A DNA stretch of 64,000 bases from Natrinema salaciae (GCF_900110865.1 NZ_FOFD01000004.1:616631-680630), one strand, 5' to 3'; shown: positions 18,470 to 28,303, counted from the first letter of the stretch. Numbers and translations are program-made. Notes: a model not told the origin generated them from the sequence alone.

Positions 18470-19447
18470 ATGGCGAGCGGACACGACGCGGCGTACGAGA
18501 TCGCTGCCGACGACGAGACGGTTCACAGCGCGTGGAACAACGACCTCGAGCCGGTGCGGACGGTCGAGCCCGGCACTGTCGTCCGCTTCGAGTGCAGAGA
18601 CTCGACGGGCGGACAGCTCGACCCGGACTCGACGGTCGCCGACGTCGCCGACCTCGACGTCGAGCGGGTCCACACGCTGACCGGCCCCGTGGCGATCGAG
18701 GGGGCTCGTCCGGGCGACGTCCTCGCGGTCGAACTGCTCGCAGTCGAACACCGGGGCTGGGGGTACACGCTGGTCCTCCCGGGCGAGGCGGACCTCGGGC
18801 TCCTGGCCGACGAGTTCCCGGAGCCGGCGTTGCACGTCTGGGAGTTCGACGGCGACGTCGCGCGGTTCGCGAACGACATCGAGGTGCCGCTCGATCCGTT
18901 TCCCGGCGTGGTCGGCGTCGCGCCGGCCGAGGACGGCACGCACGAGACGTTTCCGCCGAGATCGGTCGGCGGGAACATGGACATCAAACAGCTCACGGCG
19001 GGCTCGACGCTGTATCTCCCCGTCGCGGTCGACGAGGCGCTGTTCAGCGTCGGCGACGGCCACGCCGCGCAGGGGGACGGCGAGGTCTGCGGGACCGGCA
19101 TCGAGGCGCCGACGGCCGTCACCTGCCGATTCGACCTCCGGTCGGACCTGTCGATCGACCAGCCCCAGTTCGAGACCACGGGGCCGTTCACGCCGACCGG
19201 CCGGAACGAGCCGATGTACGGGACGACTGGCATCGCGGACGACCTGATGACGGCGACCAGAGCGGCCGTCCGGAACATGATCGACCACCTGCACGACGAA
19301 CGCGGGCTCGACCGGAACGACGCCTACATCCTGTGCTCGGCGGCCGTCGACCTGAAGATCAACGAAGTGGTCAACGCCCCGAACTGGGTCGTCTCCGCGT
19401 ACCTCCCGGAGCGTCTCTTTCCGGACGAGCAGCGTCGGGCGGCGTGA
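18470..19447 (+). CDS. Acetamidase/formamidase family protein
   Basis: A 325-residue cytosolic protein of the FmdA/AmdA family, which hydrolyses short-chain amides such as formamide and acetamide to the acid and ammonia. Family features are the beta-rich N-terminus, the motif RSVGGNMDIKQL near residues 164-175 with GSTLYLPV, and the GDGHAAQGDGEVCGTGIE block near 193-210, which carries metal and substrate ligands. Length is typical. A stretch of about 150 bp upstream holds no gene. It likely serves nitrogen scavenging; no transporter gene is adjacent. Confidence 0.92.
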   Translation: MASGHDAAYEIAADDETVHSAWNNDLEPVRTVEPGTVVRFECRDSTGGQLDPDSTVADVADLDVERVHTLTGPVAIEGARPGDVLAVELLAVEHRGWGYTLVLPGEADLGLLADEFPEPALHVWEFDGDVARFANDIEVPLDPFPGVVGVAPAEDGTHETFPPRSVGGNMDIKQLTAGSTLYLPVAVDEALFSVGDGHAAQGDGEVCGTGIEAPTAVTCRFDLRSDLSIDQPQFETTGPFTPTGRNEPMYGTTGIADDLMTATRAAVRNMIDHLHDERGLDRNDAYILCSAAVDLKINEVVNAPNWVVSAYLPERLFPDEQRRAA

Positions 19448-19622
19448 CGAGCGACCGGTGGTAGGCATTTATTCGTCGGGACCGTATCGACGGTATGCGT
19501 CGGTATCGACACACCGAACCATCGGGCGATCGAGGGGCTGAGACATCGGGCGGTCGAGGTCCGGCGACGCCAAGCGATCGCCTCGAGAGGACAGCCCCGC
19601 ACGTCGAACGGACGATATCGCG

Positions 19623-20771
19623 ATGACGGACCCGTCGGGGGACGGACTTCACGACGGCGAGTCGATCGAACAGGGGACGACCGAGCACGCGTCGCAGGGG
19701 TCGCTTCCCGAAGGCCTCTCGCGACGGCTCTTCGAGGCCTATCCGGTCAGTATGCTCGTGATCGATTCGACTGGCGAGATCGTGTCCGCGACCGAGCGCG
19801 CGTCGGAAACGCTCGGACTCCCGCACGATGAACTCGTCGGTCGAACGTACGATCCGTCCGAGTGGCCCCTCCACTACGACGACGGGACGCCCGTCCCGGC
19901 GGCCGACCACCCAGTTGCGCGCGTCTTCGAGACGGGCGACCCTGCGTTCGGGTTCGAACACTGGATCGAACTCCCGGACGGAACCGAGCGATGGTTCTCG
20001 AGTAACGCCGCGCCGCTGTGCGACGCGGACGGCAGCGTCGAGTACGTCGCCTTCGCGTTCGAGGACGTGACGCCGTTGAAACGGCGCGAGAAACGACTGA
20101 CGAGCGACCACGTCAGGCTGCTCGAGTTCCGCGCGGACGAGCCGGCGGTCCCGCCCTCGCTTCGGGTCGACCGCGGCGAAACGCAGATCGAGATCGACTC
20201 CGTCGTCTCGCTGCCGGACGGAACCACCGTCCAGTACATGGGAACGGCGGACCTCGCTGCGAGCGACTTCGTCACCGCGATCGAAGAGGTCCCCCACTTC
20301 CTCGACGCGCGGTTGCTCAGTTCGATCGCCGGGCACAATCGCATCGAAGCGCACTCGGAATCCGCGACGGTCGCCCGCGTCTTCTCGGCGCTCGGCGGTC
20401 GCCCTCGCGAGATCATCGTCGGGCCCGACGAAGTCAGGTTCCGCGGCGAGCTACCCGGCGACGTGGATCACCGGCAGGCCGCGGACGAGATTCGACGGTT
20501 CCACCCCACGGCCGAACTGGTGTCCGAGGAACTCGTCTACTCGCCCCATCTGCTGTACGACATCGTCGCCGACGCGCTCACCGATCGGCAGTCGGCCACG
20601 CTCGACGCCGCGTACTTCAGCGGCTACTTCGACACGCCGCGGACCAGCACCGGTGACGAGTTGGCGGAGCGGTTCGGTGTCACCCGGCAGACCTTCAATC
20701 AGCACCTCCGCAAGGCGGAGCGGACCGTCTTTCAGCACCTCTTCGAGAAGTCCGGCGCGGAGGGGCGCTGA
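19623..20771 (+). CDS. PAS domain and bacterioopsin-activator-type HTH regulator
   Basis: A 382-residue sensor-regulator. Residues about 34-150 form a PAS domain (LFEAYPVSMLVIDSTGEIV, ending in VEYVAFAFEDVTPLKRRE). A middle region of about 160 residues resembles the bacterioopsin-activator GAF/HTH-associated module, and the C-terminus carries an HTH_10 domain (LTDRQSATLDAAYFSGYFDTPR... then AERFGVTRQTFNQHLRKAERTVF). It probably binds DNA in response to a small ligand or redox cue bound by PAS; no cofactor residue can be assigned. A HalOD1 gene follows 47 bp downstream on the same strand, suggesting a joint regulatory unit. Confidence 0.92.
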   Translation: MTDPSGDGLHDGESIEQGTTEHASQGSLPEGLSRRLFEAYPVSMLVIDSTGEIVSATERASETLGLPHDELVGRTYDPSEWPLHYDDGTPVPAADHPVARVFETGDPAFGFEHWIELPDGTERWFSSNAAPLCDADGSVEYVAFAFEDVTPLKRREKRLTSDHVRLLEFRADEPAVPPSLRVDRGETQIEIDSVVSLPDGTTVQYMGTADLAASDFVTAIEEVPHFLDARLLSSIAGHNRIEAHSESATVARVFSALGGRPREIIVGPDEVRFRGELPGDVDHRQAADEIRRFHPTAELVSEELVYSPHLLYDIVADALTDRQSATLDAAYFSGYFDTPRTSTGDELAERFGVTRQTFNQHLRKAERTVFQHLFEKSGAEGR

Positions 20772-20818
20772 CTAGTCAGCGTCACCCCTTACTAGGCTAC
20801 CCGCGATACAGAGTCGCA

Positions 20819-21151
20819 ATGAGCAATGACACAGCCCACTCCGGTTCCCCCCCGTCCCGGCCGCTCGGGGAGGACAGTTCCGGATACGACCCCATCACGG
20901 ACACGTTCCACAGCCGATTCGACGGCGGCTCCGCCGCGGTCGTCGTCGCGATCATCGAAGCCGTTGGCGACGTGACGAACCGCGAACCCGACGCGATGTC
21001 GCCACTCTACGACACGGTCGATCCCGAAGCGCTCACCGACCTCGTGACGTCCGCTCGAGACCACCCCGTCGACGTTTCCTTTTCCTACGAAGGCTGTTGG
21101 GTGACGGTCTCGAGCGACGGCCGCGTCGTCGTCGAACCGCCGGCGGACTGA
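20819..21151 (+). CDS. HalOD1 output domain protein
   Basis: A 110-residue acidic protein. The core contains the HalOD1 pattern: AAVVVAIIEAVGDVTNREPDAM followed by PLYDTVDPEALTDLV and a C-terminal VSFSYEGCWVTVSSDGRVVV beta hairpin. HalOD1 is a haloarchaeal output domain seen fused to response regulators or standing alone, and its partner is unknown. The start is an ATG that sits 47 bp after the PAS/HTH_10 gene. Confidence 0.88.
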   Translation: MSNDTAHSGSPPSRPLGEDSSGYDPITDTFHSRFDGGSAAVVVAIIEAVGDVTNREPDAMSPLYDTVDPEALTDLVTSARDHPVDVSFSYEGCWVTVSSDGRVVVEPPAD

Positions 21152-21344
21152 CGGCGTTCGCGGGACACAGTCGCCGTTTCCGGGTCCACGTCAGTCGTTG
21201 GATCGTCGGGTCGACGGGCCGCTGGGTCGTCGGTACCACTGCGCCGTTCGCCCCGACTCGCGCTCGAGGGACGGAGCCGACGGCGTCAACGGCGTCGTGC
21301 ATGCATTCGCGACCGGACATGTTTTCTCCCTGCCGGTCAACGGT

Positions 21345-21818
21345 ATGGATATGCAGGCATCCATCGACGCGGTTCGCGTCGCAGGGACGCCACAGGGGCC
21401 GGTCCCCGTGGTCGTCCTCGCCGTCGAGGGAGAGGACGACGTCGTCCCGATCTTTATCGGCTTCAACGAGGCGACCAGCATCGCCCGGGGACTCGAGGCC
21501 GAAGACATCGGACGGCCGCTGACCCACGACCTTCTGCTGGACGTCATGGAGGAACTCGGCAGCCGCATCGATCACGTCGTCGTCAACGAGATCTCGGAGC
21601 GCGAAGACGGACAGGGCGGGACCTACATCGCCGACATCCACCTCGAGACGGCCCGCGGCGAGACGGTCGTCGACGCACGCCCGAGCGATTCGCTCGCGCT
21701 GGCCGCCCGGACCAACGCGCCGATCGAGATCACCGAAGACGTCTTCCAGGACAGCCGAGACGACAGCGAGAAGTTCGCCGAACTCGAAGACATCCGCAAC
21801 GTGTCGGGTGACCTCTAG
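21345..21818 (+). CDS. Bifunctional nuclease family protein (DUF151)
   Basis: A 157-residue protein of the DUF151/BFN family. Visible motifs are VLAVEGEDDVVPIFIGFNEA, RPLTHDLLLDVMEELG and ARPSDSLALAART, all family-typical. Plant members are reported to have DNase and RNase activity; archaeal function is unproven. The ATG at 21345 begins the conserved first strand, and a second ATG two codons later is a possible alternative. Its stop codon is directly followed by the hisE start, so the two are probably co-translated. Confidence 0.9.
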   Translation: MDMQASIDAVRVAGTPQGPVPVVVLAVEGEDDVVPIFIGFNEATSIARGLEAEDIGRPLTHDLLLDVMEELGSRIDHVVVNEISEREDGQGGTYIADIHLETARGETVVDARPSDSLALAARTNAPIEITEDVFQDSRDDSEKFAELEDIRNVSGDL

Positions 21819-22103
21819 ATGGACGACGTGCTCGAGGAGTTGTTCGCCGTGATCGAAGCCCGGAAGGAAACGCTGCCAGAGGGCTCCTACACCGCCTCGC
21901 TGTTCACCCACGAGAAAGGCGAGAACGCGGTGCTGGAAAAGCTCGGCGAGGAGACGACCGAACTCGTCCTGGCCGCGAAAGACGACGACCGCGAGGAGAT
22001 CGCCCACGAGGGGGCCGACATCGTCTACCACCTGCTCGTCCTGCTCGCGATGAAGGACATGGAGCTGTCGGACCTCGAGGCCGAACTCGAGGCGCGGCGG
22101 TGA
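21819..22103 (+). CDS. hisE: Phosphoribosyl-ATP pyrophosphatase
   Basis: A 94-residue all-alpha protein of the MazG superfamily, HisE type. It hydrolyses phosphoribosyl-ATP to phosphoribosyl-AMP, the second step of histidine synthesis. The acidic motif KLGEETTELVLAAK (about 41-54) and EGADIVYHLLVLL (about 63-75) give the Mg2+-binding EExxE/ExxD set, and the N-terminus has SYTASLF as in other HisE proteins. It starts immediately after the stop of the DUF151 gene with no spacer. No other histidine gene is near, as is usual in haloarchaea where his genes are scattered. Confidence 0.95.
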   Translation: MDDVLEELFAVIEARKETLPEGSYTASLFTHEKGENAVLEKLGEETTELVLAAKDDDREEIAHEGADIVYHLLVLLAMKDMELSDLEAELEARR

Positions 22104-22134
22104 CGGTGGCCGCGATCCGACGCCGGTTCTGAGA

Positions 22135-22147
22135 TTTTTTAGTTCTT
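22135..22147 (+). terminator. Oligo-T transcription terminator after hisE
   Basis: TTTTTTAGTTCTT begins 31 nt after the hisE stop, in an otherwise GC-rich context. It fits an archaeal U-tract terminator. Confidence 0.45.
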
Positions 22148-22313
22148 AGTGGTGGATTCGCGCCCGCGCCCGCTCCCGTGCACGCGAACCCGGGATCGGT
22201 CCCCGGTCGGCGGGGCGCGAACGTGTACCTTCTTTGTGGGGTAGGTTCCATACCCACTCGTTGTGATAGCGACAGGTTGGGCCGCCGACCGACCGCGAAC
22301 GGAGTGAGTACCC

Positions 22314-24542
22314 GTGTCCGACGACACCACCACCACCGACGAAACGGCCGATGACGCCGCCGGCGGGGCCGATTACCGGCAGGTCTCGTTCGTCGCGCTC
22401 GCGGCCCTCGCGCTCGTGCTGGCGGCCGCGTTCGCACCCGGAATGGCCGGCGATAGCGGCTCGAGTCCGGGATTCGACGTCGACTGGGACGGCGGGGACG
22501 GAAACGGGCCGGAGTTCGATCTCGACGGCAGGGACGGCGGTGACGGCGGCTCCGGCGACGCCCCCGATATCGAGTTCGACTGGCGGCAGTTGCTCGAGTG
22601 GTTCACCGTCGACCGCGACGACACGGCGGTGACCGAGAGCGACCCACAGTGCAGGATCATGCTCGATCGGGAGCCGGTCCCCGGACGCCAGGTCACGGCG
22701 ATGATCCGATACGAGGGCGAACCGCTCACCGGGACGCCAGTGTGGTTCGACGAGCAGAGAGTCGGCGAAACCGACGAGAACGGGCGGGTAACTGGCGAGG
22801 TCCCGTACGTCAAGGAGCTGACGATCCGCGTCGGAGCGGGAACGGACGCGACGTGTCGAGCCGGCACGTCCACGTCGTCGTCGACCGCGACGAAGCACAT
22901 CGCCTCGACGGGCCTCACGGCGTCGGTCGCGTCGGTCGCGTCCGTCGCACCGACGGAACGAACCGCTTCGAGCGCCGCGCTCGGAGCGGCGACCGCGCAG
23001 GCCGACGGGTCGGCAAACGCCTCGAGAACGTACCCGATCGACGCCACGGTCCGGCTCGACGTCGACGGCGATCCCTACCCCGGCGAGCGGATCACCGTCG
23101 AGGCGACGATCAGGGACGAGCCGATGCGCGAGGCGACCGTCGCCGTCGACGGGACGACCGTCGGCGAGACGGACGCCGACGGCAGGGCCGCAGTGACGGT
23201 TCCCGACGACGGCACCGACTCGTTCGAACTCGAGGTCGCCCGCGGCGACTTCGCGGGGACGACGACCGTCGACGTACTGGCGCTCGAGGTGGCGTTCGTC
23301 CCCGACGGGATCGCACCGATTCCCGGCAGCGGCGGCGCCGTCGAAGCATCGATAAACGGAACGCCGGTCGAGGACGCGCAGGTGGCAGTCGACGGCGAAC
23401 CCGTCGGAACGACGAACGAGGACGGGCGACTGGCGATCGACCTGCCGCGCGATCCGACGGCGACGGTGACGGTCAGTACGGAGCGACAGACCGCGAGCGT
23501 GTCGCTCGTCGGCGAGTACGGCGCAGCCGCGCTCGTGCTCGCGGTCGTCGTCGCCGGACTGGCGGCGCTCTCGTACCGCGGGTACGGTCGCCGCGGGCCG
23601 ATCGCCGTTCTCGGGAGCGCGGCGGCGCTCGTCGCAGTGCTCGTCGCCGAGGCGTTCTACGGGCGAGTCGGCGGACTCGTCGCGCTCGGCGTCGTCGCCC
23701 TGCTCGGACTCTGGATCGCTCGCTCGCGATCCGACGGGGGGTGGCTCGACGGCGGCGTCCGCGACCTCCCGTCGATCCGCGACCGACTGGACCGACTCGC
23801 GTCGTGGCTCGTCGCCGTCGCGTTGCGATGGGTCGACCGACTCGAGGCGCTGCTCGAGCGCGGGCGAGCGCTGGCCGGTGCCGTCGCCGAGTGGCTTCGA
23901 TCGATGCCCCGCTCGGGGCGAGCCCTCCGGGAACGGTTCGCGGACTGGCTGCGAACGCTCCCGGGACGCGCGCGGGCCCGACTCGTGGGGACGATCGCGG
24001 CCGCGCAGACGCTCCCGCTCCGGGCGGTCGCAGCCGGTCTCGGAGCGGTCGTGCTGATCGCGGGCGGCGCCGTCGTCGACGGTGTCCGCGGGGCCGCGCT
24101 CGTCACGGCCGTCCTCGCCGTCGCCGCTGCGGTCGTGTTCCGATCCGACGAGACGGCGACCGAATCGACGGAACCCGCCGGGGACGAGGGCGCTCGAGCG
24201 GACGAGGAGCGGACTGCGGCGGGTCGGGAATCGGACGATGCGCTCTCGTTTCGCGAACTGTGGCGATCGTTCGCGCGGCGGGTCGCACCCGGCCGGTGGC
24301 GCACGAGCACGCCCGGTGAGATCGAACGACGCGCCCGCGCGGACGGGTATCCCAGCGAACCGGTCCGCGAACTGACGACGCTCTTCCGCGAGGTCGAGTA
24401 CGGCGGTCGGCCCCGCTCGAGGGACCGTCGCGAACGGGCGGCCGACGCCTACGACGCGGTCGAGCGCGCTCGAGACGCAACGAGCGCCGAGGCCGACGAC
24501 GAGCGCGAACCGGCGTCGGAGACGACGGAGGGAGAGCCGTGA
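22314..24542 (+). CDS. DUF4129-type membrane protein with exported Ig-like repeats (module A)
   Basis: A 742-residue membrane protein starting at GTG. One N-terminal membrane helix (about 22-44) is followed by an acidic Gly-rich linker. Three beta-sandwich repeats follow, each containing a VGxTDxDGR-like turn (VGETDENGRV, VGETDADGRA, VGTTNEDGRL), resembling carboxypeptidase-regulatory/Ig-like domains and presumably outside the cell. Then come several membrane helices (about 400-475), an amphipathic arginine-rich stretch, two more helices (about 565-605) and a C-terminal DUF4129 domain (YPSEPVRELTTLFREVEYGG). DUF4129 is found in TgpA-like transglutaminase proteins; here the transglutaminase is absent. 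Its stop overlaps the next start by 4 nt (GTGA). Confidence 0.85.
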   Translation: MSDDTTTTDETADDAAGGADYRQVSFVALAALALVLAAAFAPGMAGDSGSSPGFDVDWDGGDGNGPEFDLDGRDGGDGGSGDAPDIEFDWRQLLEWFTVDRDDTAVTESDPQCRIMLDREPVPGRQVTAMIRYEGEPLTGTPVWFDEQRVGETDENGRVTGEVPYVKELTIRVGAGTDATCRAGTSTSSSTATKHIASTGLTASVASVASVAPTERTASSAALGAATAQADGSANASRTYPIDATVRLDVDGDPYPGERITVEATIRDEPMREATVAVDGTTVGETDADGRAAVTVPDDGTDSFELEVARGDFAGTTTVDVLALEVAFVPDGIAPIPGSGGAVEASINGTPVEDAQVAVDGEPVGTTNEDGRLAIDLPRDPTATVTVSTERQTASVSLVGEYGAAALVLAVVVAGLAALSYRGYGRRGPIAVLGSAAALVAVLVAEAFYGRVGGLVALGVVALLGLWIARSRSDGGWLDGGVRDLPSIRDRLDRLASWLVAVALRWVDRLEALLERGRALAGAVAEWLRSMPRSGRALRERFADWLRTLPGRARARLVGTIAAAQTLPLRAVAAGLGAVVLIAGGAVVDGVRGAALVTAVLAVAAAVVFRSDETATESTEPAGDEGARADEERTAAGRESDDALSFRELWRSFARRVAPGRWRTSTPGEIERRARADGYPSEPVRELTTLFREVEYGGRPRSRDRRERAADAYDAVERARDATSAEADDEREPASETTEGEP

Positions 24543-26854
24543 GACGCCGTCGCCAACTCGTCGTCGCCCTGTGCGGGCTGGTCGTCGTCGCGGTCGGCGC
24601 GGTGCTCGGATTCTACGGCGCCGAGGAATCCGGCGGTGCCGGCGGCCTCGTCGTCCTGATCGCGCTCGTCGCGTTCGGCCTCGGGGTCTGGAAGATCCGC
24701 GGCACGCCCGGTACGTCCGGCGGGGACCGGGATGCGCCGACGGTTCCCTGGGCACCCGACGAACCGTTCGCGAACCCGGCACCCGAGCGAACCGACCGCG
24801 ACCCCGCGCTCTCGAGCGACGCGCTCGCCGGCGTGATCGAAGCGGCCGGCGAGGAGGCTCGCGATGCGGGAACCGTCGCCGACGGCCTCGCGGTCGTTCG
24901 GCCGCCGCTCCGGGAGGCGTTGCTGGACGCCCTCGAGCGAGGGGGGTGGTCGCGGTCGGACGCCGAGGCGGCGCTCGCGGACGGGAGCTGGACCGACGAC
25001 CGAGTCGCCGCCAGCGTGCTCGCGGCGGCCGTCGATCCGCCGACTCGGCCGCTCCGCGAGCGCGTTCGGGCGTGGCTGTACCCCGAACGCGTCGTCCGCC
25101 GGCGGGCACGACGGGCGACGGGCGCGGTCGCCGAGGTCGCCGACGACGCCCTGCCGACGGTGCCGGGCCAGACCGCGCCGCGGAGCGTCCCCGTCCTGCA
25201 GCCGCGACTCGAGGACCTCCAGCGCGGCGCCGACGGCCGGCTGCAGCGCGCCGTCGAACCCCGTGCAACCGCTCGCGGACCGGGGCCGACCCGCCCACGG
25301 GTCGAGGACGACGCCGAGCGAACGGACGCGCAACCGGAGGGCGACGAACGGAGCGAGACCGGCCCCCGCGCTGCCGAGCGGAGCGACGACGACCGACCAG
25401 CCGACGAACGGTCGGCGAGTCGCGATGGGACGATCGGCCGACAGGTGCGCTGGCGGGGAGCGATCGCGGCGACGGTCGCGCTCGCCGTCGCGGGCGTCGC
25501 CGACGGGAATCCAGTCCTGCTGTTCGGCGCGGTTATCCCGCTCGTCTTCGTCGCCGCCGGCTCGCTCTCTCGCGTGCGGCTGCCCGACGGACTCGTCGCG
25601 ACCAGAACGGTGTCGCCGACGCCCGCGCCGCCGGGCCAGCCGGTCACCGTCGCGCTCGACGTGACCAACCGCTCCGACCGAACGATCACGGACCTCCGGA
25701 TCGCCGACGGCGTCCCCGCGGATCTCGCCGTCCTCGAGGGGTCGCCGCGGGCCGGCGCGACGCTCCGACCCGGCGAGCGGGTTCGCGTGGAGTACCTGGT
25801 GGTGGCTCGCCGCGGCGAGTACGCGTTCGAGTCCCCCCAGTGCAGAGTTCGGGGACTCGGAGCCACCGCGGTGGCGACGACGGCGCTGCCGGTAGCGGGC
25901 GATCGATCGGTCGTCTGCCGACTCGACGCCGACGCGCCGCCGATCGCGGAGGACGGGACGGGGCGCGTCGGGCAGCTCACGACCGACGACCCGGGTGAGG
26001 GGACCTCGTTTCACTCGACCCGGGAGTACCACCCCGACGACCCCGCGGACCGCATCGACTGGCGTCACTACGCCAAACGCGGGACGCTCGCGACGGTCAA
26101 CTACGAGCGGCAGGTCTCGGCGACGGTCGTGCTGGTCATCGACGCCCGCGCGCCGAACCGCGTCGTCGCCGGCCGCGGGCAGCCGACCGCCGTCGAGTAC
26201 GGCACCTACGCGGCGACCCGCGCGCTGTCGGACCTGCTGAAGCGTGGCCACGACGTCGGCGTCGCCGTCCTCGGGCTGGACGGCCCCGGGCCGGCCGGCT
26301 GCCACTGGCTCGAACCCGCGAGCGGCCCCGAACAGCGCACCCGCGCGCTCGACCTCCTCCGGTCGGTGACCGACGGCCAGTCGGCGACCGGCTCCGATTC
26401 GGGTCCGTACCGATCGGACGTCCGACGCCGAGGGCGGACGAGCGAACAGGTCCGCAAGGTGCTCGAGCTCGCCCCCGCGAGCGCACAGCTCGCCCTGTTC
26501 TCGCCCGTCCTCGACGACCCGCCCGTCGGTGCCGTCGAAACCTGGCGCGGCGCGGGACTGCCGGTCGTCGTCTGCTCGCCCGACGTCGTCCCGGAGAACA
26601 CCGTCAGCGGCCAGTACGAGCAGACACGACGGCGGACGCGGCTGGCCCGCTGTCAGGCCGCCGGTGCTCGCACGGTCGACTGGCGACGCGGGACCCCGCT
26701 GCCGCTGGTCATCGAACACGCCTTCGCCGCCGACGCGCGGCTCTCGAGCAGCCGACTGACCGGTGGCGGCTCGAGCGGTGGCGGGAGCCGCGACGGCGCG
26801 AGCGGGGCCGAGGCGGCAGCCGACGACCGAGTCGAAACGGGGGGTGTCGAGTAG
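24539..26854 (+). CDS. DUF58 protein with N-terminal two-helix membrane region (module A)
   Basis: A 771-residue protein starting at GTG, overlapping the previous stop. Residues 1-60 hold two membrane helices. About 60-300 is an acidic cytosolic region, two further helices lie near 305-345, and the rest forms the DUF58 domain. It includes the hallmark IDWRHYAKRGTLATVNYERQ (about 503-523) followed by a vWA-like strand VLVIDAR. DUF58 proteins work with MoxR AAA+ ATPases in assembling or activating surface or enzyme complexes. The first 300 residues look like a separate small membrane protein fused in frame ahead of a normal DUF58 protein, since DUF58 proteins are usually about 350-450 residues. 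The next gene begins directly after the stop. Confidence 0.85.
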   Translation: MRRRRQLVVALCGLVVVAVGAVLGFYGAEESGGAGGLVVLIALVAFGLGVWKIRGTPGTSGGDRDAPTVPWAPDEPFANPAPERTDRDPALSSDALAGVIEAAGEEARDAGTVADGLAVVRPPLREALLDALERGGWSRSDAEAALADGSWTDDRVAASVLAAAVDPPTRPLRERVRAWLYPERVVRRRARRATGAVAEVADDALPTVPGQTAPRSVPVLQPRLEDLQRGADGRLQRAVEPRATARGPGPTRPRVEDDAERTDAQPEGDERSETGPRAAERSDDDRPADERSASRDGTIGRQVRWRGAIAATVALAVAGVADGNPVLLFGAVIPLVFVAAGSLSRVRLPDGLVATRTVSPTPAPPGQPVTVALDVTNRSDRTITDLRIADGVPADLAVLEGSPRAGATLRPGERVRVEYLVVARRGEYAFESPQCRVRGLGATAVATTALPVAGDRSVVCRLDADAPPIAEDGTGRVGQLTTDDPGEGTSFHSTREYHPDDPADRIDWRHYAKRGTLATVNYERQVSATVVLVIDARAPNRVVAGRGQPTAVEYGTYAATRALSDLLKRGHDVGVAVLGLDGPGPAGCHWLEPASGPEQRTRALDLLRSVTDGQSATGSDSGPYRSDVRRRGRTSEQVRKVLELAPASAQLALFSPVLDDPPVGAVETWRGAGLPVVVCSPDVVPENTVSGQYEQTRRRTRLARCQAAGARTVDWRRGTPLPLVIEHAFAADARLSSSRLTGGGSSGGGSRDGASGAEAAADDRVETGGVE

Positions 26855-28303
26855 ATGTCCCTCGCCGGCCCTCGCCTCGACCGACCGTCCGCGATCGGCG
26901 ACGAGGGCCGCCCGCGGGCCGCGAGCCTCTGGATCGCCAGTCTGGCCGTCGTCGCCGTCGTCGGTATCGTCGGCGTCGTGATCGGTGAATCCTCGCTGTT
27001 GCCGACGCTCGCCCTCGTCGTCGGGATGACCGTCGCGGGCATCGGCCTGCTCGAGCGCGACGGGTTCGTCATCCAGTTCGTGGCACACGGCTGCCTGCTG
27101 ACGTTCGGCTCGGCGTTCGCGCTGGTCCTGTTCGCGGCCCCGTTCGTCACCCCGTCCGGGCTCGCGGTCAGCGGCTGTGCGCTCGCCCTCGCGGGAATCG
27201 GAGCGGCCTGGGCCGACATCGGCGGCGACGATCTGACGCCGGCCGCGACGGGAACCGGGATAGCGTACGCATCGATGGTGATCGCGGCCGTGGTCCTCGC
27301 GATCCTGACTCTCGTCGCCGTCGTCGGGCGGACGGTGCTGACCGGAATCGTCGGCGTCTCGTCGCCGGTCGGGTCCGTCGTCGGCTTCCTCCTGATCGTC
27401 GCGGCCACCGGCTGCCTCGTTCGACTGGCACTGCGGTGGCTCCCGGTTCGCCAGATGACCCCGCGGGACCGACGCCCGACGGTCGAACGCCGACTCACCG
27501 CCGTCCGGCGAGGCCTGCTGTATACGGTCCTCGGGTCGGTGGCAGCGATCGTCGGGATCGTCGTCCTCTCGGCTACGGGCGTCTTCGACGTGCTGACGGC
27601 GCTGCCGCTCCTCGCGGCGGCGTTCGGGGCGCTCTCCTCGCCGATCGTCGTCTGGCCGCTCGTGGCGGTCGGCGGCGTGAGCGTCGGTGCCGGTGCCGTC
27701 GCGCTCCTGTTGCGACGGCTGACGCGAGACGTCACCGCGCAGACGACGCGGCGGACCGCCGCGGTCGCGGTCGGCGCGGGCCTCGCGGTGCCGTTCGCGC
27801 TCGGGCTGGTCCTCCTCGTCGCGAGCGGCGAGGCGACCGTCGGCCCGTTCCTGATCGGAGCGATACTCCTCGTCGGCCTCCTGCTCGGCCCGCTGGCGTT
27901 CAGCCTCGTGGTCGGGAGCGGTGTCGTCGGCGCGGCGCTGGGCCTGCTCCCGGCGCGGGCCACCGGACCGGCGATCGCCGCGACGGGGCTCGTCGTCGCC
28001 GCCATCGGACTGGGGCGAGCCAACCCGTTCGTCGTCTTCGGCTGTATCGCCGCGGCGATCCTCGTCTGGGACAGCGCGACGTTCGGACTCGGTGTGACGG
28101 CCGAGCTCGGCCACCTCCCCGAGACCCGCCGGCTCGAGCTGTTCCACGGTGCCGTCGCCGTCGGGATCGCCGTCGCGGCCGTCGTCGTCGCGGTCGGCCT
28201 CGAACTGCTCCGGGCCGGCCTCTTCGCGAGCGCCGGGGCGGCCGGCGCTGCGGTCGTCCTCGTGTTCGGTGCGCTGGTTCTGGTGCTCCCGTTGCGGGGC
28301 TAG
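26855..28303 (+). CDS. Polytopic membrane protein of the MoxR-DUF58 module A (DUF7519-like)
   Basis: A 482-residue protein consisting of about 12-13 hydrophobic helices, with one basic cytosolic loop (about 196-215) and a conserved-looking block DSATFGLGVTAELGHLPETR near residue 408. No transporter family signature is recognised. It starts with ATG immediately after the DUF58 stop, and MoxR follows 92 bp on, so it belongs to the same operon. I believe such proteins accompany this operon type in many haloarchaea, but the DUF number is from memory. It might form the membrane platform of the machine. Confidence 0.75.
   Translation: MSLAGPRLDRPSAIGDEGRPRAASLWIASLAVVAVVGIVGVVIGESSLLPTLALVVGMTVAGIGLLERDGFVIQFVAHGCLLTFGSAFALVLFAAPFVTPSGLAVSGCALALAGIGAAWADIGGDDLTPAATGTGIAYASMVIAAVVLAILTLVAVVGRTVLTGIVGVSSPVGSVVGFLLIVAATGCLVRLALRWLPVRQMTPRDRRPTVERRLTAVRRGLLYTVLGSVAAIVGIVVLSATGVFDVLTALPLLAAAFGALSSPIVVWPLVAVGGVSVGAGAVALLLRRLTRDVTAQTTRRTAAVAVGAGLAVPFALGLVLLVASGEATVGPFLIGAILLVGLLLGPLAFSLVVGSGVVGAALGLLPARATGPAIAATGLVVAAIGLGRANPFVVFGCIAAAILVWDSATFGLGVTAELGHLPETRRLELFHGAVAVGIAVAAVVVAVGLELLRAGLFASAGAAGAAVVLVFGALVLVLPLRG

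Noticed and set aside
22146..25298. A 1050-codon open frame on the minus strand
   Set aside because: Arg/Pro/Gly-rich basic translation opposite well-supported DUF4129/DUF58 genes; a GC-skew shadow without domains.
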